Positions 27,029-36,216 of a stretch of 64,000 bases of DNA are shown here, one piece after another. Position numbers and translations under genes: made by a program. How positions within the stretch are numbered: the stretch's first letter is position 1; each line of letters begins with the position of its first letter. Source of the DNA: Psychroflexus salarius. GTDB taxonomy: Bacteria; Bacteroidota; Bacteroidia; Flavobacteriales; Flavobacteriaceae. Under the pieces are notes generated by a model. That model ran no database searches, had not been told where the DNA came from, and saw only the letters and a program-made list of their open reading frames with translations. The stretch is from the NCBI RefSeq assembly GCF_900129035.1, contig NZ_FQTW01000001.1, forward strand, positions 186,001 through 250,000, given 5' to 3'.

Positions 27029-27901
27029 ATGCAATTACTCATTTACGTTTTATTATATCCTATTCTTTGGCTTATTTCAAAACTTCCATTTAAATTAATT
27101 TACCTATTATCAGACCTTGTTTACGCATTGGTTTACAACATTTTTGCTTACCGAAAAAAAGTGGTTATCGACAACCTAAAACTTGCTTTTCCAGATCAAA
27201 CAGAATCTGAACATCAGGCTATTGCCAGAAAATTCTATAAACATTTATGTGATGTGATTTTTGAATCTATTAAATCAATTTCAATTACAGAAAGAGAATT
27301 GCATCAACGTTTCAAAATCAAAGATACATCGCTTTTTACCGAGCTTGAACAAAATAATAAAAGTGCCATTTTGATGCTTGGCCATTATGGTAATTGGGAG
27401 TGGATTTTTATTTTACAAACTATAATAAACCATAAAGGTTATGGCGTTTACAAACGTCTTAAAAACAAGTATTTTGACCGCTTGGTAAAACAAATTAGAG
27501 CCAAGTATAACACGCAATTAATTACAACTAAAGAAACAATAAGCACCTTAAATAAAGTTAACGAAAAAGGTGAGTTAAGCATTAGTGGTTTTATCTCTGA
27601 TCAATCACCCAAAAAAGATAAGGCCTTTCATTGGCAAAACTTTATGGGTGTTAATGTTCCTGTTTATACTGGTGCTGAAATGTTAGCAAAAAAACTTAAC
27701 CATGCTGTTGTATTTTGTAAAATATCAAAACTAAAGCGAGGCCATTATAATTGTGATTTTGAACTTATTACTAAACAACCTCAATCAGTTCCTGATTATC
27801 AAATTACAGATCAATTTTTAGAACTTGTTGAACAACAAATCTATGAAGAGCCTGCCTACTATTTATGGACACATAAACGCTGGAAACACAGGAAACGATA
27901 G
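27029..27901 (+). CDS. Lysophospholipid / lipid A acyltransferase (LpxL/HtrB family)
   Basis: 290 residues. An N-terminal membrane anchor (about 5-30) is followed by a cytoplasmic acyltransferase domain with the catalytic motif LGHYGNWEW (H and E, about residues 118-124) and the typical ISGFISDQSPKK segment. It adds a secondary acyl chain to lipid A. Length is normal. It ends 14 bases from the stop of the converging glmM-like gene. Assignment to a particular acyl position is not possible. Confidence 0.92.
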   Translation: MQLLIYVLLYPILWLISKLPFKLIYLLSDLVYALVYNIFAYRKKVVIDNLKLAFPDQTESEHQAIARKFYKHLCDVIFESIKSISITERELHQRFKIKDTSLFTELEQNNKSAILMLGHYGNWEWIFILQTIINHKGYGVYKRLKNKYFDRLVKQIRAKYNTQLITTKETISTLNKVNEKGELSISGFISDQSPKKDKAFHWQNFMGVNVPVYTGAEMLAKKLNHAVVFCKISKLKRGHYNCDFELITKQPQSVPDYQITDQFLELVEQQIYEEPAYYLWTHKRWKHRKR

Positions 27902-27915
27902 CCTAATTTTATAGC

Positions 27916-29304
27916 TTAACTTTTTGCTACTGACTTCAACTCTGCTATAAATCTTTGGGCTAATTGATTTGCTTCATTTTGGGTTTTAGCTTCGGTATAG
28001 ATTCTAATAATTGGTTCAGTGTTTGACTTTCTAAGATGCACCCAATTTTCTGGAAAATCTATTTTTACGCCATCAATTGTAGTTATCTCTTGGTCGCTGT
28101 AGTTAGTTACCATCTGATTTAAAATAGCATCAACATTTAAATCTGCCGTTAACTCTACTTTTTCTTTAGCCATGAAATATTGTGGGTAATTGGCTTTTAA
28201 TTCTGAAACTTTCATTTTTTTATGCGCTAAATGCGATAAAAATAATGCAACTCCCACCAAACTATCACGACCATAATGCAATTGTGGGTCAATAATACCA
28301 CCGTTTCCTTCACCACCAATTACGGCGTCAACTGCTTTCATTTTAGCAACAACATTTACTTCACCTACAGCACTTGCATAATGTTTACAACCGTGAGCTT
28401 CTGTAACATCTCTAAGAGCTCGCGATGAGGATAAATTACTTACCGTTGCCCCTTTTTTATGGGTTAAAACATAATCGGCTACACTCACTAAAGTGTATTC
28501 TTCTCCAAACATTTTACCGTTTTCATCCATAAATGCTAAACGATCAACATCAGGGTCAACAGTTAATCCAAAATCTGTGTTGTGCTCTACAATGGCACTA
28601 GACAAATCGGTTAAGTGCCTTTCTAAGGGTTCTGGATTATGCGGGAAATGTCCTGTTGGTTCGCAGTATAGCTCAATTACTTCAACGCCAAGTTGTCTTA
28701 ATAAAGGCGGAATTGAAATACCACCAGTTGAATTTACGGCATCTACAACAACCTTAAATTTAGCCTTTTTTATGGCGTCTTGATCTACTAACTCAAGTTG
28801 AAGCACTTCTTCAATATGTAAATCAATATAAGCAGAGTTGCGATAAATATCACCTAAATCATCGACTTCAGCGAAGTTAAAATCACCAGACTCTACAGAA
28901 TCAATAATTGCTTTTCCTTCTTCAGCATTTAAAAATTCACCATTTTTATTAAGTAATTTTAAGGCATTCCATTCTTTTGGATTATGACTAGCGGTTAAGA
29001 TAATTCCGCCATCGGCTTGTTCAAGTTTAACAGCCATTTCTACGGTTGGTGTTGTAGAAAGTCCTAAGTCGACAATAGAAATTCCCATACCAACTAAAGT
29101 TTGCATGACCAGACCCTGAATCATTCCGCCAGAAATACGAGCATCCCTGCCAATAACTACTTTATAATGTGATTTTGAACGCTGATTTTTAAGCCAAGTG
29201 CCATAAGCTGCCGCAAAATTAACAGTGTCTATTGGTGTTAAATTATGCTTAGGCTCGCCGCCAATAGTGCCTCTAATTCCTGAAATTGATTTAATAAGTG
29301 TCAT
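27916..29304 (-). CDS. glmM: Phosphoglucosamine mutase
   Basis: 462 residues. Converts glucosamine-6-phosphate to glucosamine-1-phosphate for peptidoglycan and lipopolysaccharide. The phosphoserine is S106 in TASHNPKEWNALK, the magnesium loop is DPDVDRLA, the sugar loop GEGNGGI, and the phosphate-binding C-terminal domain has RKSNTEPIIRIY. Members of this superfamily also act on mannose or glucose phosphates, and Bacteroidota versions are often annotated as either, so substrate choice is moderately certain. Confidence 0.88.
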   Translation of the reverse strand: MTLIKSISGIRGTIGGEPKHNLTPIDTVNFAAAYGTWLKNQRSKSHYKVVIGRDARISGGMIQGLVMQTLVGMGISIVDLGLSTTPTVEMAVKLEQADGGIILTASHNPKEWNALKLLNKNGEFLNAEEGKAIIDSVESGDFNFAEVDDLGDIYRNSAYIDLHIEEVLQLELVDQDAIKKAKFKVVVDAVNSTGGISIPPLLRQLGVEVIELYCEPTGHFPHNPEPLERHLTDLSSAIVEHNTDFGLTVDPDVDRLAFMDENGKMFGEEYTLVSVADYVLTHKKGATVSNLSSSRALRDVTEAHGCKHYASAVGEVNVVAKMKAVDAVIGGEGNGGIIDPQLHYGRDSLVGVALFLSHLAHKKMKVSELKANYPQYFMAKEKVELTADLNVDAILNQMVTNYSDQEITTIDGVKIDFPENWVHLRKSNTEPIIRIYTEAKTQNEANQLAQRFIAELKSVAKS

Positions 29305-29391
29305 AATGGTTAGATTTTCGGTAAATATACAAGTCCTGTAATTTTAATCCTAACTTAAGCTAAAAGTCGTTTAAAAAAATTAAATTGTCGC

Positions 29392-29979
29392 ATGAATTAT
29401 TTAGCACATCTTTACTTATCAGGAGATGACCAACAGGTTTTAATTGGAAATTTCATGGCTGATAGTATTAAAGGCAATCAGTATTTAAATTATCCAAAAG
29501 GAATTCAGAATGGCATTTTACTACACCGCTTTATTGATAGCTTTACAGATGCACATCCACTGATTGTTAAGCTGAAACAATTCATGTATAAAGATTTACA
29601 TCATTACAGTGGCGTTGCTATAGATGTTCTTTTAGACCACATATTAGCAAAAAATTGGTCTAAGTATTCTAAGGTAGAATTAATAGATTTTGTGCAGAAT
29701 TGTTACTTTGTATTAAAAGAAAATTACGACCTTCTAACAGAAAATGTTAAGCGATTTTTACCCATTATGATTAAACATGATTGGTTGTATAATTACAGAA
29801 CTGTTGAAGGTATTACACAAATTTTAAAACAGATGAACAAGCGATTGAAACATGAGGTTGATTTATCAAAATCGGTTTACATCATGCAACAAAACATTCA
29901 ATTGTTTGAAAGTCATTTTAACTCTTTTATAGCTGAACTTAATCAGGAAGTCAACATATTTCAATCTAACATTAATTAA
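29392..29979 (+). CDS. acpH: Acyl carrier protein phosphodiesterase
   Basis: 195 residues. AcpH removes the 4'-phosphopantetheine arm from holo-ACP. The N terminus (MNYLAHLYLSGDDQQVLIGNFMAD) and HRFIDSFTDAHP ... HHYSGVAIDVLLDHILAKNW are typical and supply the metal-binding His/Asp residues of this HD-related fold. Length matches the family. Its stop overlaps the stop of the opposing metallo-hydrolase gene by 4 bases. Confidence 0.9.
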   Translation: MNYLAHLYLSGDDQQVLIGNFMADSIKGNQYLNYPKGIQNGILLHRFIDSFTDAHPLIVKLKQFMYKDLHHYSGVAIDVLLDHILAKNWSKYSKVELIDFVQNCYFVLKENYDLLTENVKRFLPIMIKHDWLYNYRTVEGITQILKQMNKRLKHEVDLSKSVYIMQQNIQLFESHFNSFIAELNQEVNIFQSNIN

Positions 29980-30737
29980 ATTTCAATCATTTCACCATCT
30001 TCAGGAATAATAAGCTTGACTGATTCAGGTATTGTTTTTAATTCTTCTTTCAATGAAGTTCGTGTTGTTTTGCAGTGATCAATCGCATCCATATGTATGG
30101 CGATTATAGTGGTTGAAAAATTTAAATCTTTAATAAGTTGCTTAACTTCAGCTGCGTTCATAATAATGTTTTGGCCGCATTTATCAGGAAATTCAGCTCC
30201 GCCAGAATTTATAATGATATAGTCTGGTTTTAAATCTTCAATGTTTTGTTTAATACTATCATTATAAATACTATCGCCCACGATATAAACCGAAGGCAAA
30301 TTACCCGATTTAAAAAATAATCCAGTTACAGAACCCATTTCTGTAAGTAGTTGACCACGACCGTGAAAGGCTTTTAAAGCTGAAAAATTAATTTGATTCC
30401 AACTAAAGTTATCTTCAAAGGGAATCAAATTATTAAAACCTTTGGCCTTTACAAAACTGTAATCAACATTTTGAACAAAAAAAGGAAGCGATTTATCAAT
30501 TGCCGATGCAGCTTGATCATCAAAATGGTCAACATGTTTATGCGTTAAAAAAACTGCTTCAATATCGTTTAAAATTGAAGGAATAGAACAAGGCAAATCC
30601 ACTGTAGGGTTTTTAGAAATTGAGGCAAATGACTCAAATGTGTAGGGTTTTGAAAACATAGGGTCTACCAAAAATACCGAATTATTATAGGTAATTTTTA
30701 AGCTTGCGTTTCTAATTAACTGAATTTGATTTATCAT
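29976..30737 (-). CDS. Metallo-beta-lactamase-fold hydrolase (UlaG-like)
   Basis: 253 residues, cytoplasmic. Starts with NASLKITYNNSVFLVDPMFSKP, common in the UlaG-like group, and keeps the zinc motif LTHKHVDHFDD (HxHxDH), the glycine-aspartate VGDSIYND and a late IAIHMDAIDH. It probably hydrolyses a small ester or lactone; the substrate is unknown. Unlike the lipoprotein homologue at 8464 the zinc site is complete. It lies downstream of the Lys-C-like protease gene but is separated by a terminator. Confidence 0.82.
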   Translation of the reverse strand: MINQIQLIRNASLKITYNNSVFLVDPMFSKPYTFESFASISKNPTVDLPCSIPSILNDIEAVFLTHKHVDHFDDQAASAIDKSLPFFVQNVDYSFVKAKGFNNLIPFEDNFSWNQINFSALKAFHGRGQLLTEMGSVTGLFFKSGNLPSVYIVGDSIYNDSIKQNIEDLKPDYIIINSGGAEFPDKCGQNIIMNAAEVKQLIKDLNFSTTIIAIHMDAIDHCKTTRTSLKEELKTIPESVKLIIPEDGEMIEI

Positions 30738-30747
30738 AGTTTAAACA

Positions 30748-30778
30748 TAAAAAAACCGCTCCGTAATGAAGCGGTTAA
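30748..30778 (-). terminator. Terminator of the Lys-C-like protease gene
   Basis: On the minus strand AACCGCT and AGCGGTT enclose a nine-base loop and are followed by a run of T. It lies just after the protease stop (30799) and before the next gene's start (30737). Confidence 0.8.
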
Positions 30779-30798
30779 TGATTAAGTTTTTTTTACAA

Positions 30799-33072
30799 TT
30801 ATTTCACAATAATTCGTTCAGTCACTTTCTGACCATTTTCAAAATCTAATTGTAATAAGTATAAACCTTGAGGTAATTGATTAACACTCAATTGCTGTTT
30901 ATCTCCTCTTGCTAATAACTGACCTGTTACAGAATACATTTTATAGGTATAATTCAAACCTGACTTATTTTCTATATTGATAACAGAATTTGTTGGATTA
31001 GGATAAATTGAAACTTGTTGTTCTAAATTTGATTGTTGGGTTGATAATGAAGATACCACACTAAACGCTGTTGTCTCAGAACTTGTAAACTGTCCACCAG
31101 CAAAAATAACCTCATTCTCTGCAGTAACAAGCTCGTATGAACCTTGACCCCATCCACAGCAAATACCATCTGAAGCCGCATCATTTATTATGAAATTGTA
31201 ACACTCATCTTGTTGAACATTTAAACTTATGGAATAATTTTGAGTATCTGCATAAGGTGAATTTGGTCCTGATTGAATTAAATTACCACTCGAATCTCTT
31301 AATTCCCAAGTTGTTTCTTCACCATAATCATCTGTCAACAATTCAAAAGTAACGCCAGTGGTTTGATAAGCCTGTCCTGAGAAATTATTTACAGTATTAG
31401 CATAAGTGTTGTCAGTAGGATTATTATCAACACTGCTATTGACTGTTGTAATTGCCGCTTGAATTGTAGTTGAACCATTAATATTCAATGTTGGCTGAGT
31501 AATTGTAGCTGTAGAATTTGGTGCTAAATTACCTGTCCAATTTGTGTTAACAGGTGTTGCAGAATTTACTTGGTAACTAAATTCTATTGATGTAATTGTA
31601 TTGCTTCCTACATTTTTAACTTCAAAACTTGGTTCTGCAGTAGTGCCGCAAACTTCATTATCCAAGCCTGTCACTATTAATCGGGCATCATTAGTAAAAA
31701 CTTGTGCTGCTGGATATTGGTCAATAATTACTTCACCTGTATTATTAGGGTCTAACCAATCACTAAGTCGTGTTGAAGCTGTGCTACCAAAATCCCAAGA
31801 GACATCAAAACGACCATAAAAATCATATGCACCATTATTAGACGTTCCGCTACAAGCTGCAGCTCCACCTGCTAATTGGCCGACAATTCTACCATTTTCA
31901 TCAAATAAAGCAGAGCCTGAAGAACCTGGTTCGGTTACACCTTGCTCCCACTCATTAATATACCAAACCTCCATATTAGGTTCAGGGCCAAAAGATACTT
32001 GTGTTTGAAACGGACCATCATCATCACGACATATTTTCATAATATCACCATCAGGATGGTGAATGCCAACAACATAATCAGGGGAATTACCAGAGCGATC
32101 CCAACCAGCCCAAACTAAATCCCAAGCATCAGGTAAGTTAGGGGAAATTTCAAGCAATGCCATATCTGATTTTGCATTACTAGCTCTTAAGATTGCGCCA
32201 CTAGCGGTTTGATTAAAACTTCCGTTTGTAGAACTTGCTGGAGTGGCACAAGATGGGTTTGGACTTATCCAATTAAAACGAAATGCCCAATTAGACACAC
32301 CACCACCAACACAGTGATTTGCTGTTAAAAAATATTGAGTACCATCATTAGAAGTGTTATTAATCAATGTTCCTGTGCAAAAACCAGAACCACCAACAAC
32401 TGTCATAGCTACTGAATTTTTTAATTCATCTTTAAGGTCATCAAAATCTGAGCCTACGCCACAATCAACATCAATGTTACAATCGCCTGAAGTGTTTAAG
32501 GCTTTAGCTGTTTTAAATTGCGCAGCAGATCTATAGCCATGAACCACGGCTGAAATATTTAATAAACCTTGACCAATACTAGACTCTGGCTCAAAATATT
32601 CTACAATCACAGTATCTCCATCAACTAACCAAGAACCAAAATTAAGGTCTTTTCGGTTTTGAGAACTCGTATAAGCCCCTAAAACATCTGTTTTGTCATC
32701 ATTATAAAAATATAAAGTTGCTCCATCTGGTAGCTTGTACTGATCAAAAAGGAAATTTAAAGTCTTAGCACCTTCCGAGTGAAATTTAAGTAACCAAACA
32801 CGACCGCCTGATTCTACATCAAACCATTGGCCAGAATTGTCTAAGCCATAGCTAACACTAAAATCATAACCAAATCGCCAGGGAATATCTCGCTTTTTAT
32901 CGTTGATTTTATCCTCGGCTTTTATAGCCTCTAAATCAAATTCTGGCATTGTAATGGTAGGAATCTCATCTAAACCGACCGAGTCCCAACTTTTAGGTTG
33001 ACCTGAATTAGTTACTTGAGCAAAGATTGGACTTGCTATCAAAAAAAATAATATGGGTAAAAGTTTACGCAT
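30799..33072 (-). CDS. Secreted lysyl endopeptidase-like serine protease with T9SS sorting domain
   Basis: 757 residues. Signal peptide 1-19 (IFAQ), a pro-region to about 195, then a chymotrypsin-fold peptidase (about 197-445) with H253 (LTANHCVGGG), D303 (SDMALLEI) and S385 (EPGSSGSALF). Downstream GAYDFYGRF keeps an Asp (D417) where Lys-C (Achromobacter protease I) has its lysine-binding Asp225, followed by RLSDWLDPNNTG as in Lys-C. CARDB-like and pro-protein-convertase-like beta domains (about 460-670) and a T9SS type A sorting domain (SIYPNPTNSVINI ... to the end) follow. Predicted to be released to the outside, cutting after lysine. Its ends are bounded by terminators, so it is a single-gene unit. 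Confidence 0.88.
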   Translation of the reverse strand: MRKLLPILFFLIASPIFAQVTNSGQPKSWDSVGLDEIPTITMPEFDLEAIKAEDKINDKKRDIPWRFGYDFSVSYGLDNSGQWFDVESGGRVWLLKFHSEGAKTLNFLFDQYKLPDGATLYFYNDDKTDVLGAYTSSQNRKDLNFGSWLVDGDTVIVEYFEPESSIGQGLLNISAVVHGYRSAAQFKTAKALNTSGDCNIDVDCGVGSDFDDLKDELKNSVAMTVVGGSGFCTGTLINNTSNDGTQYFLTANHCVGGGVSNWAFRFNWISPNPSCATPASSTNGSFNQTASGAILRASNAKSDMALLEISPNLPDAWDLVWAGWDRSGNSPDYVVGIHHPDGDIMKICRDDDGPFQTQVSFGPEPNMEVWYINEWEQGVTEPGSSGSALFDENGRIVGQLAGGAAACSGTSNNGAYDFYGRFDVSWDFGSTASTRLSDWLDPNNTGEVIIDQYPAAQVFTNDARLIVTGLDNEVCGTTAEPSFEVKNVGSNTITSIEFSYQVNSATPVNTNWTGNLAPNSTATITQPTLNINGSTTIQAAITTVNSSVDNNPTDNTYANTVNNFSGQAYQTTGVTFELLTDDYGEETTWELRDSSGNLIQSGPNSPYADTQNYSISLNVQQDECYNFIINDAASDGICCGWGQGSYELVTAENEVIFAGGQFTSSETTAFSVVSSLSTQQSNLEQQVSIYPNPTNSVINIENKSGLNYTYKMYSVTGQLLARGDKQQLSVNQLPQGLYLLQLDFENGQKVTERIIVK

Positions 33073-33122
33073 TGTTTAAATATTTAATTAAATTTTTGCT
33101 AATTTAATTTAAACAATTGTAA

Positions 33123-33159
33123 ATAAAAAAAGTCGGTTGTTAAAACCGACTTTTTTTTA
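33123..33159. terminator. Terminator after queA
   Basis: AAAAAAGTCGGTT and AACCGACTTTTTT form a stem around a short loop, flanked by A and T runs so it can work on either strand. It follows the queA stop (33181) on the minus strand and shields the protease gene. Confidence 0.85.
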
Positions 33160-33180
33160 TTAATTTCTACGTTGAAAGTA

Positions 33181-34230
33181 TTAAATAATTAACATCGCAT
33201 CTCCATAGGAATAAAATCTATATTTTTCTTTAATAGCTTCTTTGTAAGCTTTTTCCATTAAATCGTGACCAGCAAACGCAGAAATCATCATTAAAAGTGT
33301 TGATTTTGGCATGTGAAAATTTGTAACCATACAATTAGCTATACTAAAGTCATATGGAGGAAAAATAAATTTATTAGTCCAACCATTATATTCATTTAAG
33401 CGCTGGTTAGAACTTACAGCACTTTCAATTGTTCTCATCACTGTTGTTCCAACAGCACAAACTCGTTTTTTGTTATCTAAAGCTGTATTAATGGTTTTAG
33501 TGGCTTCTTCATCAATCATGATTTCTTCAGAGTCCATTTTATGCTTTGATAAATCTTCAACTTCAACAGGGTTAAATGTACCTAAACCAATATGTAAAGT
33601 AACTTCAGCAAAGTTAATTCCTTTTATTTCAAGACGCTTCATTAAATGCTTTGAGAAATGTAAACCTGCTGTTGGCGCTGCAACTGCACCTTCTTTCTTA
33701 GCATAAATAGTTTGGTAACGATCTTCATCTTCAGGCTGAACATCACGCTTTATGTATTTGGGTAGAGGTGTTTCTCCTAATTCATTTAATTTTTTTCTAA
33801 AATCTTGATAAGAACCATCATATAGAAAACGCAGTGTTCTTCCTCTGGAAGTGGTATTATCAATAACTTCAGCAACTAAGCTTTCGTCTTCACCAAAATA
33901 AAGTTTATTTCCAATTCTAATTTTTCTAGCAGGATCTACTAACACATCCCAAAGACGTGTTTCAGGATTTAACTCTCTCAATAAGAAAACCTCAATTCTA
34001 GCTCCAGTTTTTTCTTTATTTCCAAAAAGACGCGCTGGAAAAACTTTCGTATCGTTGAATATCATCACATCATCTTCATCAAAATACTCGATAAGATCTT
34101 TAAACATTTTATGTTCAATCTCTCCAGTTTTACGATTAACAACCATTAAGCGTGATTCATCTCTATTTTCAGCTGGAAATTCTGCTAATAATTCTTCTGG
34201 TAATTCAAATTCAAATTGCGATAATTTCAT
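33181..34230 (-). CDS. queA: S-adenosylmethionine:tRNA ribosyltransferase-isomerase
   Basis: 349 residues. Transfers and rearranges the ribosyl moiety of S-adenosylmethionine onto preQ1 at tRNA position 34 to form epoxyqueuosine. Diagnostic segments: the N-terminal [46 protein letters not shown] and [11 protein letters not shown], ending with a typical [13 protein letters not shown]. Full length. It has a good promoter and a terminator, so it forms a single-gene unit. Confidence 0.97.
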   Translation of the reverse strand: MKLSQFEFELPEELLAEFPAENRDESRLMVVNRKTGEIEHKMFKDLIEYFDEDDVMIFNDTKVFPARLFGNKEKTGARIEVFLLRELNPETRLWDVLVDPARKIRIGNKLYFGEDESLVAEVIDNTTSRGRTLRFLYDGSYQDFRKKLNELGETPLPKYIKRDVQPEDEDRYQTIYAKKEGAVAAPTAGLHFSKHLMKRLEIKGINFAEVTLHIGLGTFNPVEVEDLSKHKMDSEEIMIDEEATKTINTALDNKKRVCAVGTTVMRTIESAVSSNQRLNEYNGWTNKFIFPPYDFSIANCMVTNFHMPKSTLLMMISAFAGHDLMEKAYKEAIKEKYRFYSYGDAMLII

Positions 34231-34256
34231 TCTTTAGCGGTATTTATTAAATTTCG

Positions 34257-34288
34257 CAAATATACAACTTGAAGATAGGCGATGTCAA
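34257..34288 (-). promoter_or_regulatory. queA promoter
   Basis: On the minus strand TTG (34286-34288), 21 bases, then TATATTTG (34257-34264), a full match to TTG-N21-TAnnTTTG, 26 bases before the ATG. I see no preQ1 riboswitch-like structure in this short leader. Confidence 0.7.
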
Positions 34289-34311
34289 GTAAAGTCTTGT
34301 ATTATTTTAAA

Positions 34312-35559
34312 TTATTTTGTAATCTTAGCAATAATACCGTATTGTTTAAGGTCTTCCCAATAATTTGTATAAGATTTTGAAACCACTTCTGGGTTTTCAA
34401 TACTCAATTTAGTTTTTAAAGCAAGTGGCGCAAAAGCTAAGGCCATGCGGTGATCGTTATAGGTTGAAATAACCTGATAAGGCTCTAATTTACCAACTGA
34501 TTGAAGTTGTAAAGTAGAATCTGAAATTTTAACACGACCTCCAAATTTTTCTAACTCAGTCTTGAGTGCCTGTAAACGGTCGGTTTCTTTAATCTTTAAA
34601 GTGTGTAATCCACTTAATTCACAATTTATATTTAGGCCTAAACAAGTTACAGCAATGGTCTGAGCTAAATCTGGTGTCTTAATTAAATCAAGCTTAATTT
34701 TAGAATAAAGCTTATTTATTTTAGTGATTTTAATAGTTTTATGGTCAACTTGCTCTGTCTTTACGCCAAATTTTTTATAAATATCACGCAATGCGGCATC
34801 ACCTTGAACACTGTTTAAATTGAAGTTAGACAAGTTTACCGAAAAACCTTCATTTGAAAATGCTACTAAGGCATAATGATATGAAGCGGAACTCCAATCA
34901 GATTCAATTTCAACTGAAGTAGGTGAATTTGAATGTGATGAATGAACTTTTATTTGACTTTGATTAAAATCAACCTTTATTTGCTGTTGTTCTAATAAAG
35001 CCTTTGTCATTTCTAGATAAGGTCGTGATGTGATGTTACCTTTTAAATTTATGTTTAAACCTTGAGGCAGCTTTGGCGCAATTAACATTAAGGCTGAGAT
35101 GTATTGACTACTTATATTGGCTTGAATACTAATTTTATCTTTAGTAAGATTTTCGCCCTTAATTTTTAACGGCGGATAACCTTCATTTTTTAAATATGAA
35201 ATCTTTGCACCAAAATTATTTAAAGCGTCAACCAATGGTTTTATAGGGCGTTGATGCATACGTTCACTACCAGAAATAACAAACTCTTGCTGAGGAATTG
35301 TAGCACATAGAGCTGTTAAAAAGCGCATTGTTGTTCCAGCGTGGCCAACATTAATTTTTATTGTTTTAGACTTAGTCTTTAACTGTTTCAGGGCATTGAC
35401 TAAATGCATGGTATCATCGCTATCTGAAAGATTTGCAATATCTAAACCGCCTAAAACCTGATCAAGAATTAAAGCCCGATTAGACTCACTTTTTGAGCCT
35501 GAAATTTGAATTTCTATCGGTTGCCTTGGGTTTGCTGATTTTTCTAGAAAGCTAATCAC
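34312..35559 (-). CDS. aroA: 3-phosphoshikimate 1-carboxyvinyltransferase (EPSP synthase)
   Basis: 415 residues from a GTG at 35559. This start is chosen because it overlaps the stop of the preceding small gene (GTGATTAG) and has AGGAAAAA just upstream; the open frame runs to 35634, but the extra residues lie inside that gene. Transfers enolpyruvate from PEP to shikimate-3-phosphate. Motifs: GSKSESNRALIL, NVGHAGTTMRFLTAL, SSQYISALML, DWSSASYHYAL, ETDRLQALKTEL and YNDHRMALAFAPLAL. It is shorter and more divergent than the enterobacterial enzyme, as usual in this phylum. It joins the trp operon and the DAHP synthase-chorismate mutase gene in aromatic amino acid synthesis. Confidence 0.94.
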   Translation of the reverse strand: MISFLEKSANPRQPIEIQISGSKSESNRALILDQVLGGLDIANLSDSDDTMHLVNALKQLKTKSKTIKINVGHAGTTMRFLTALCATIPQQEFVISGSERMHQRPIKPLVDALNNFGAKISYLKNEGYPPLKIKGENLTKDKISIQANISSQYISALMLIAPKLPQGLNINLKGNITSRPYLEMTKALLEQQQIKVDFNQSQIKVHSSHSNSPTSVEIESDWSSASYHYALVAFSNEGFSVNLSNFNLNSVQGDAALRDIYKKFGVKTEQVDHKTIKITKINKLYSKIKLDLIKTPDLAQTIAVTCLGLNINCELSGLHTLKIKETDRLQALKTELEKFGGRVKISDSTLQLQSVGKLEPYQVISTYNDHRMALAFAPLALKTKLSIENPEVVSKSYTNYWEDLKQYGIIAKITK

Positions 35560-35812
35560 CTTTTTCCTGTTCTTTAATTTTTCCTTTGAATTTAAAATAA
35601 GTAACAATGAAACCATAAATACTTCCACTTGCAAGGCCGCCGATAATTAATTTTATAAACTCAAAATTAGCAAAACGAGCCGCTTTAAATTCATCAAAAT
35701 TAAAGTCATAAGTTATTACAAAATCAACAATAATATAAACAACACAAAAACCTATGGCTAAAGTGTAAACTGATTTCCAAAACCCTGGATAATTAATTAC
35801 TTTTTTAAACAT
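35552..35812 (-). CDS. Small two-helix membrane protein
   Basis: 86 residues with two membrane helices (about 12-32 and 52-72) and a lysine-rich end. I do not recognise a family. Translation is probably coupled to aroA, whose GTG start overlaps its stop, and it follows the MazG-like gene by 4 bases, so the three probably form one operon. Confidence 0.65.
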   Translation of the reverse strand: MFKKVINYPGFWKSVYTLAIGFCVVYIIVDFVITYDFNFDEFKAARFANFEFIKLIIGGLASGSIYGFIVTYFKFKGKIKEQEKGD

Positions 35813-35816
35813 AAAG

Positions 35817-36143
35817 CTACTTTAATTTTTTGTTATTATGATGACGGTCATGGTCACGTTTGGTTTTGATATCAAGTTTTTTATTAAAAGATTCTTGTAA
35901 ATCGACGCCTGTTTGATTAGCAAGACAAAGTACTACAAATAAAACATCTGCAAGTTCTTCTCCTAAATCTTTATGTTTATCACTTTCTTTTTCGCTTTGT
36001 TCGCCGTAACGTCGCGCAATAATTCTGGCAACCTCACCAACTTCTTCGGTGAGTTGCACCATATTGGTCAACTCATCAAAATAGCGAACACCATGATTTT
36101 TAATCCATTCGTCGACGACTTTTTGTGCATTTTCAATATTCAT
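35817..36143 (-). CDS. MazG-like nucleotide pyrophosphohydrolase
   Basis: 108 residues, the single-domain size of the all-alpha NTP pyrophosphatase group. The metal-binding helices read LTEEVGEVARIIARRYGE and LGEELADVLFVVLCLAN (ExxE ... ExxD). These enzymes hydrolyse non-canonical nucleoside triphosphates to monophosphates. It is probably the first gene of an operon with the small membrane protein and aroA. Confidence 0.88.
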   Translation of the reverse strand: MNIENAQKVVDEWIKNHGVRYFDELTNMVQLTEEVGEVARIIARRYGEQSEKESDKHKDLGEELADVLFVVLCLANQTGVDLQESFNKKLDIKTKRDHDRHHNNKKLK

Positions 36144-36216
36144 TACTTAAAAATTATAAAAGTTAAATCTACTATAATTAGGCGAAGAAATTTATAAAAC
36201 ACTACTGAATTAATCA

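Noticed and set aside
28493-28783. Plus-strand frame of 96 codons
   Set aside because: It is antisense within glmM, with no family resemblance and no upstream signals.
35560-35634. Longer aroA with 25 additional N-terminal residues
   Set aside because: The extension lies within the preceding small gene; the GTG at 35559 has a ribosome binding site and overlaps that gene's stop in the usual coupled way.
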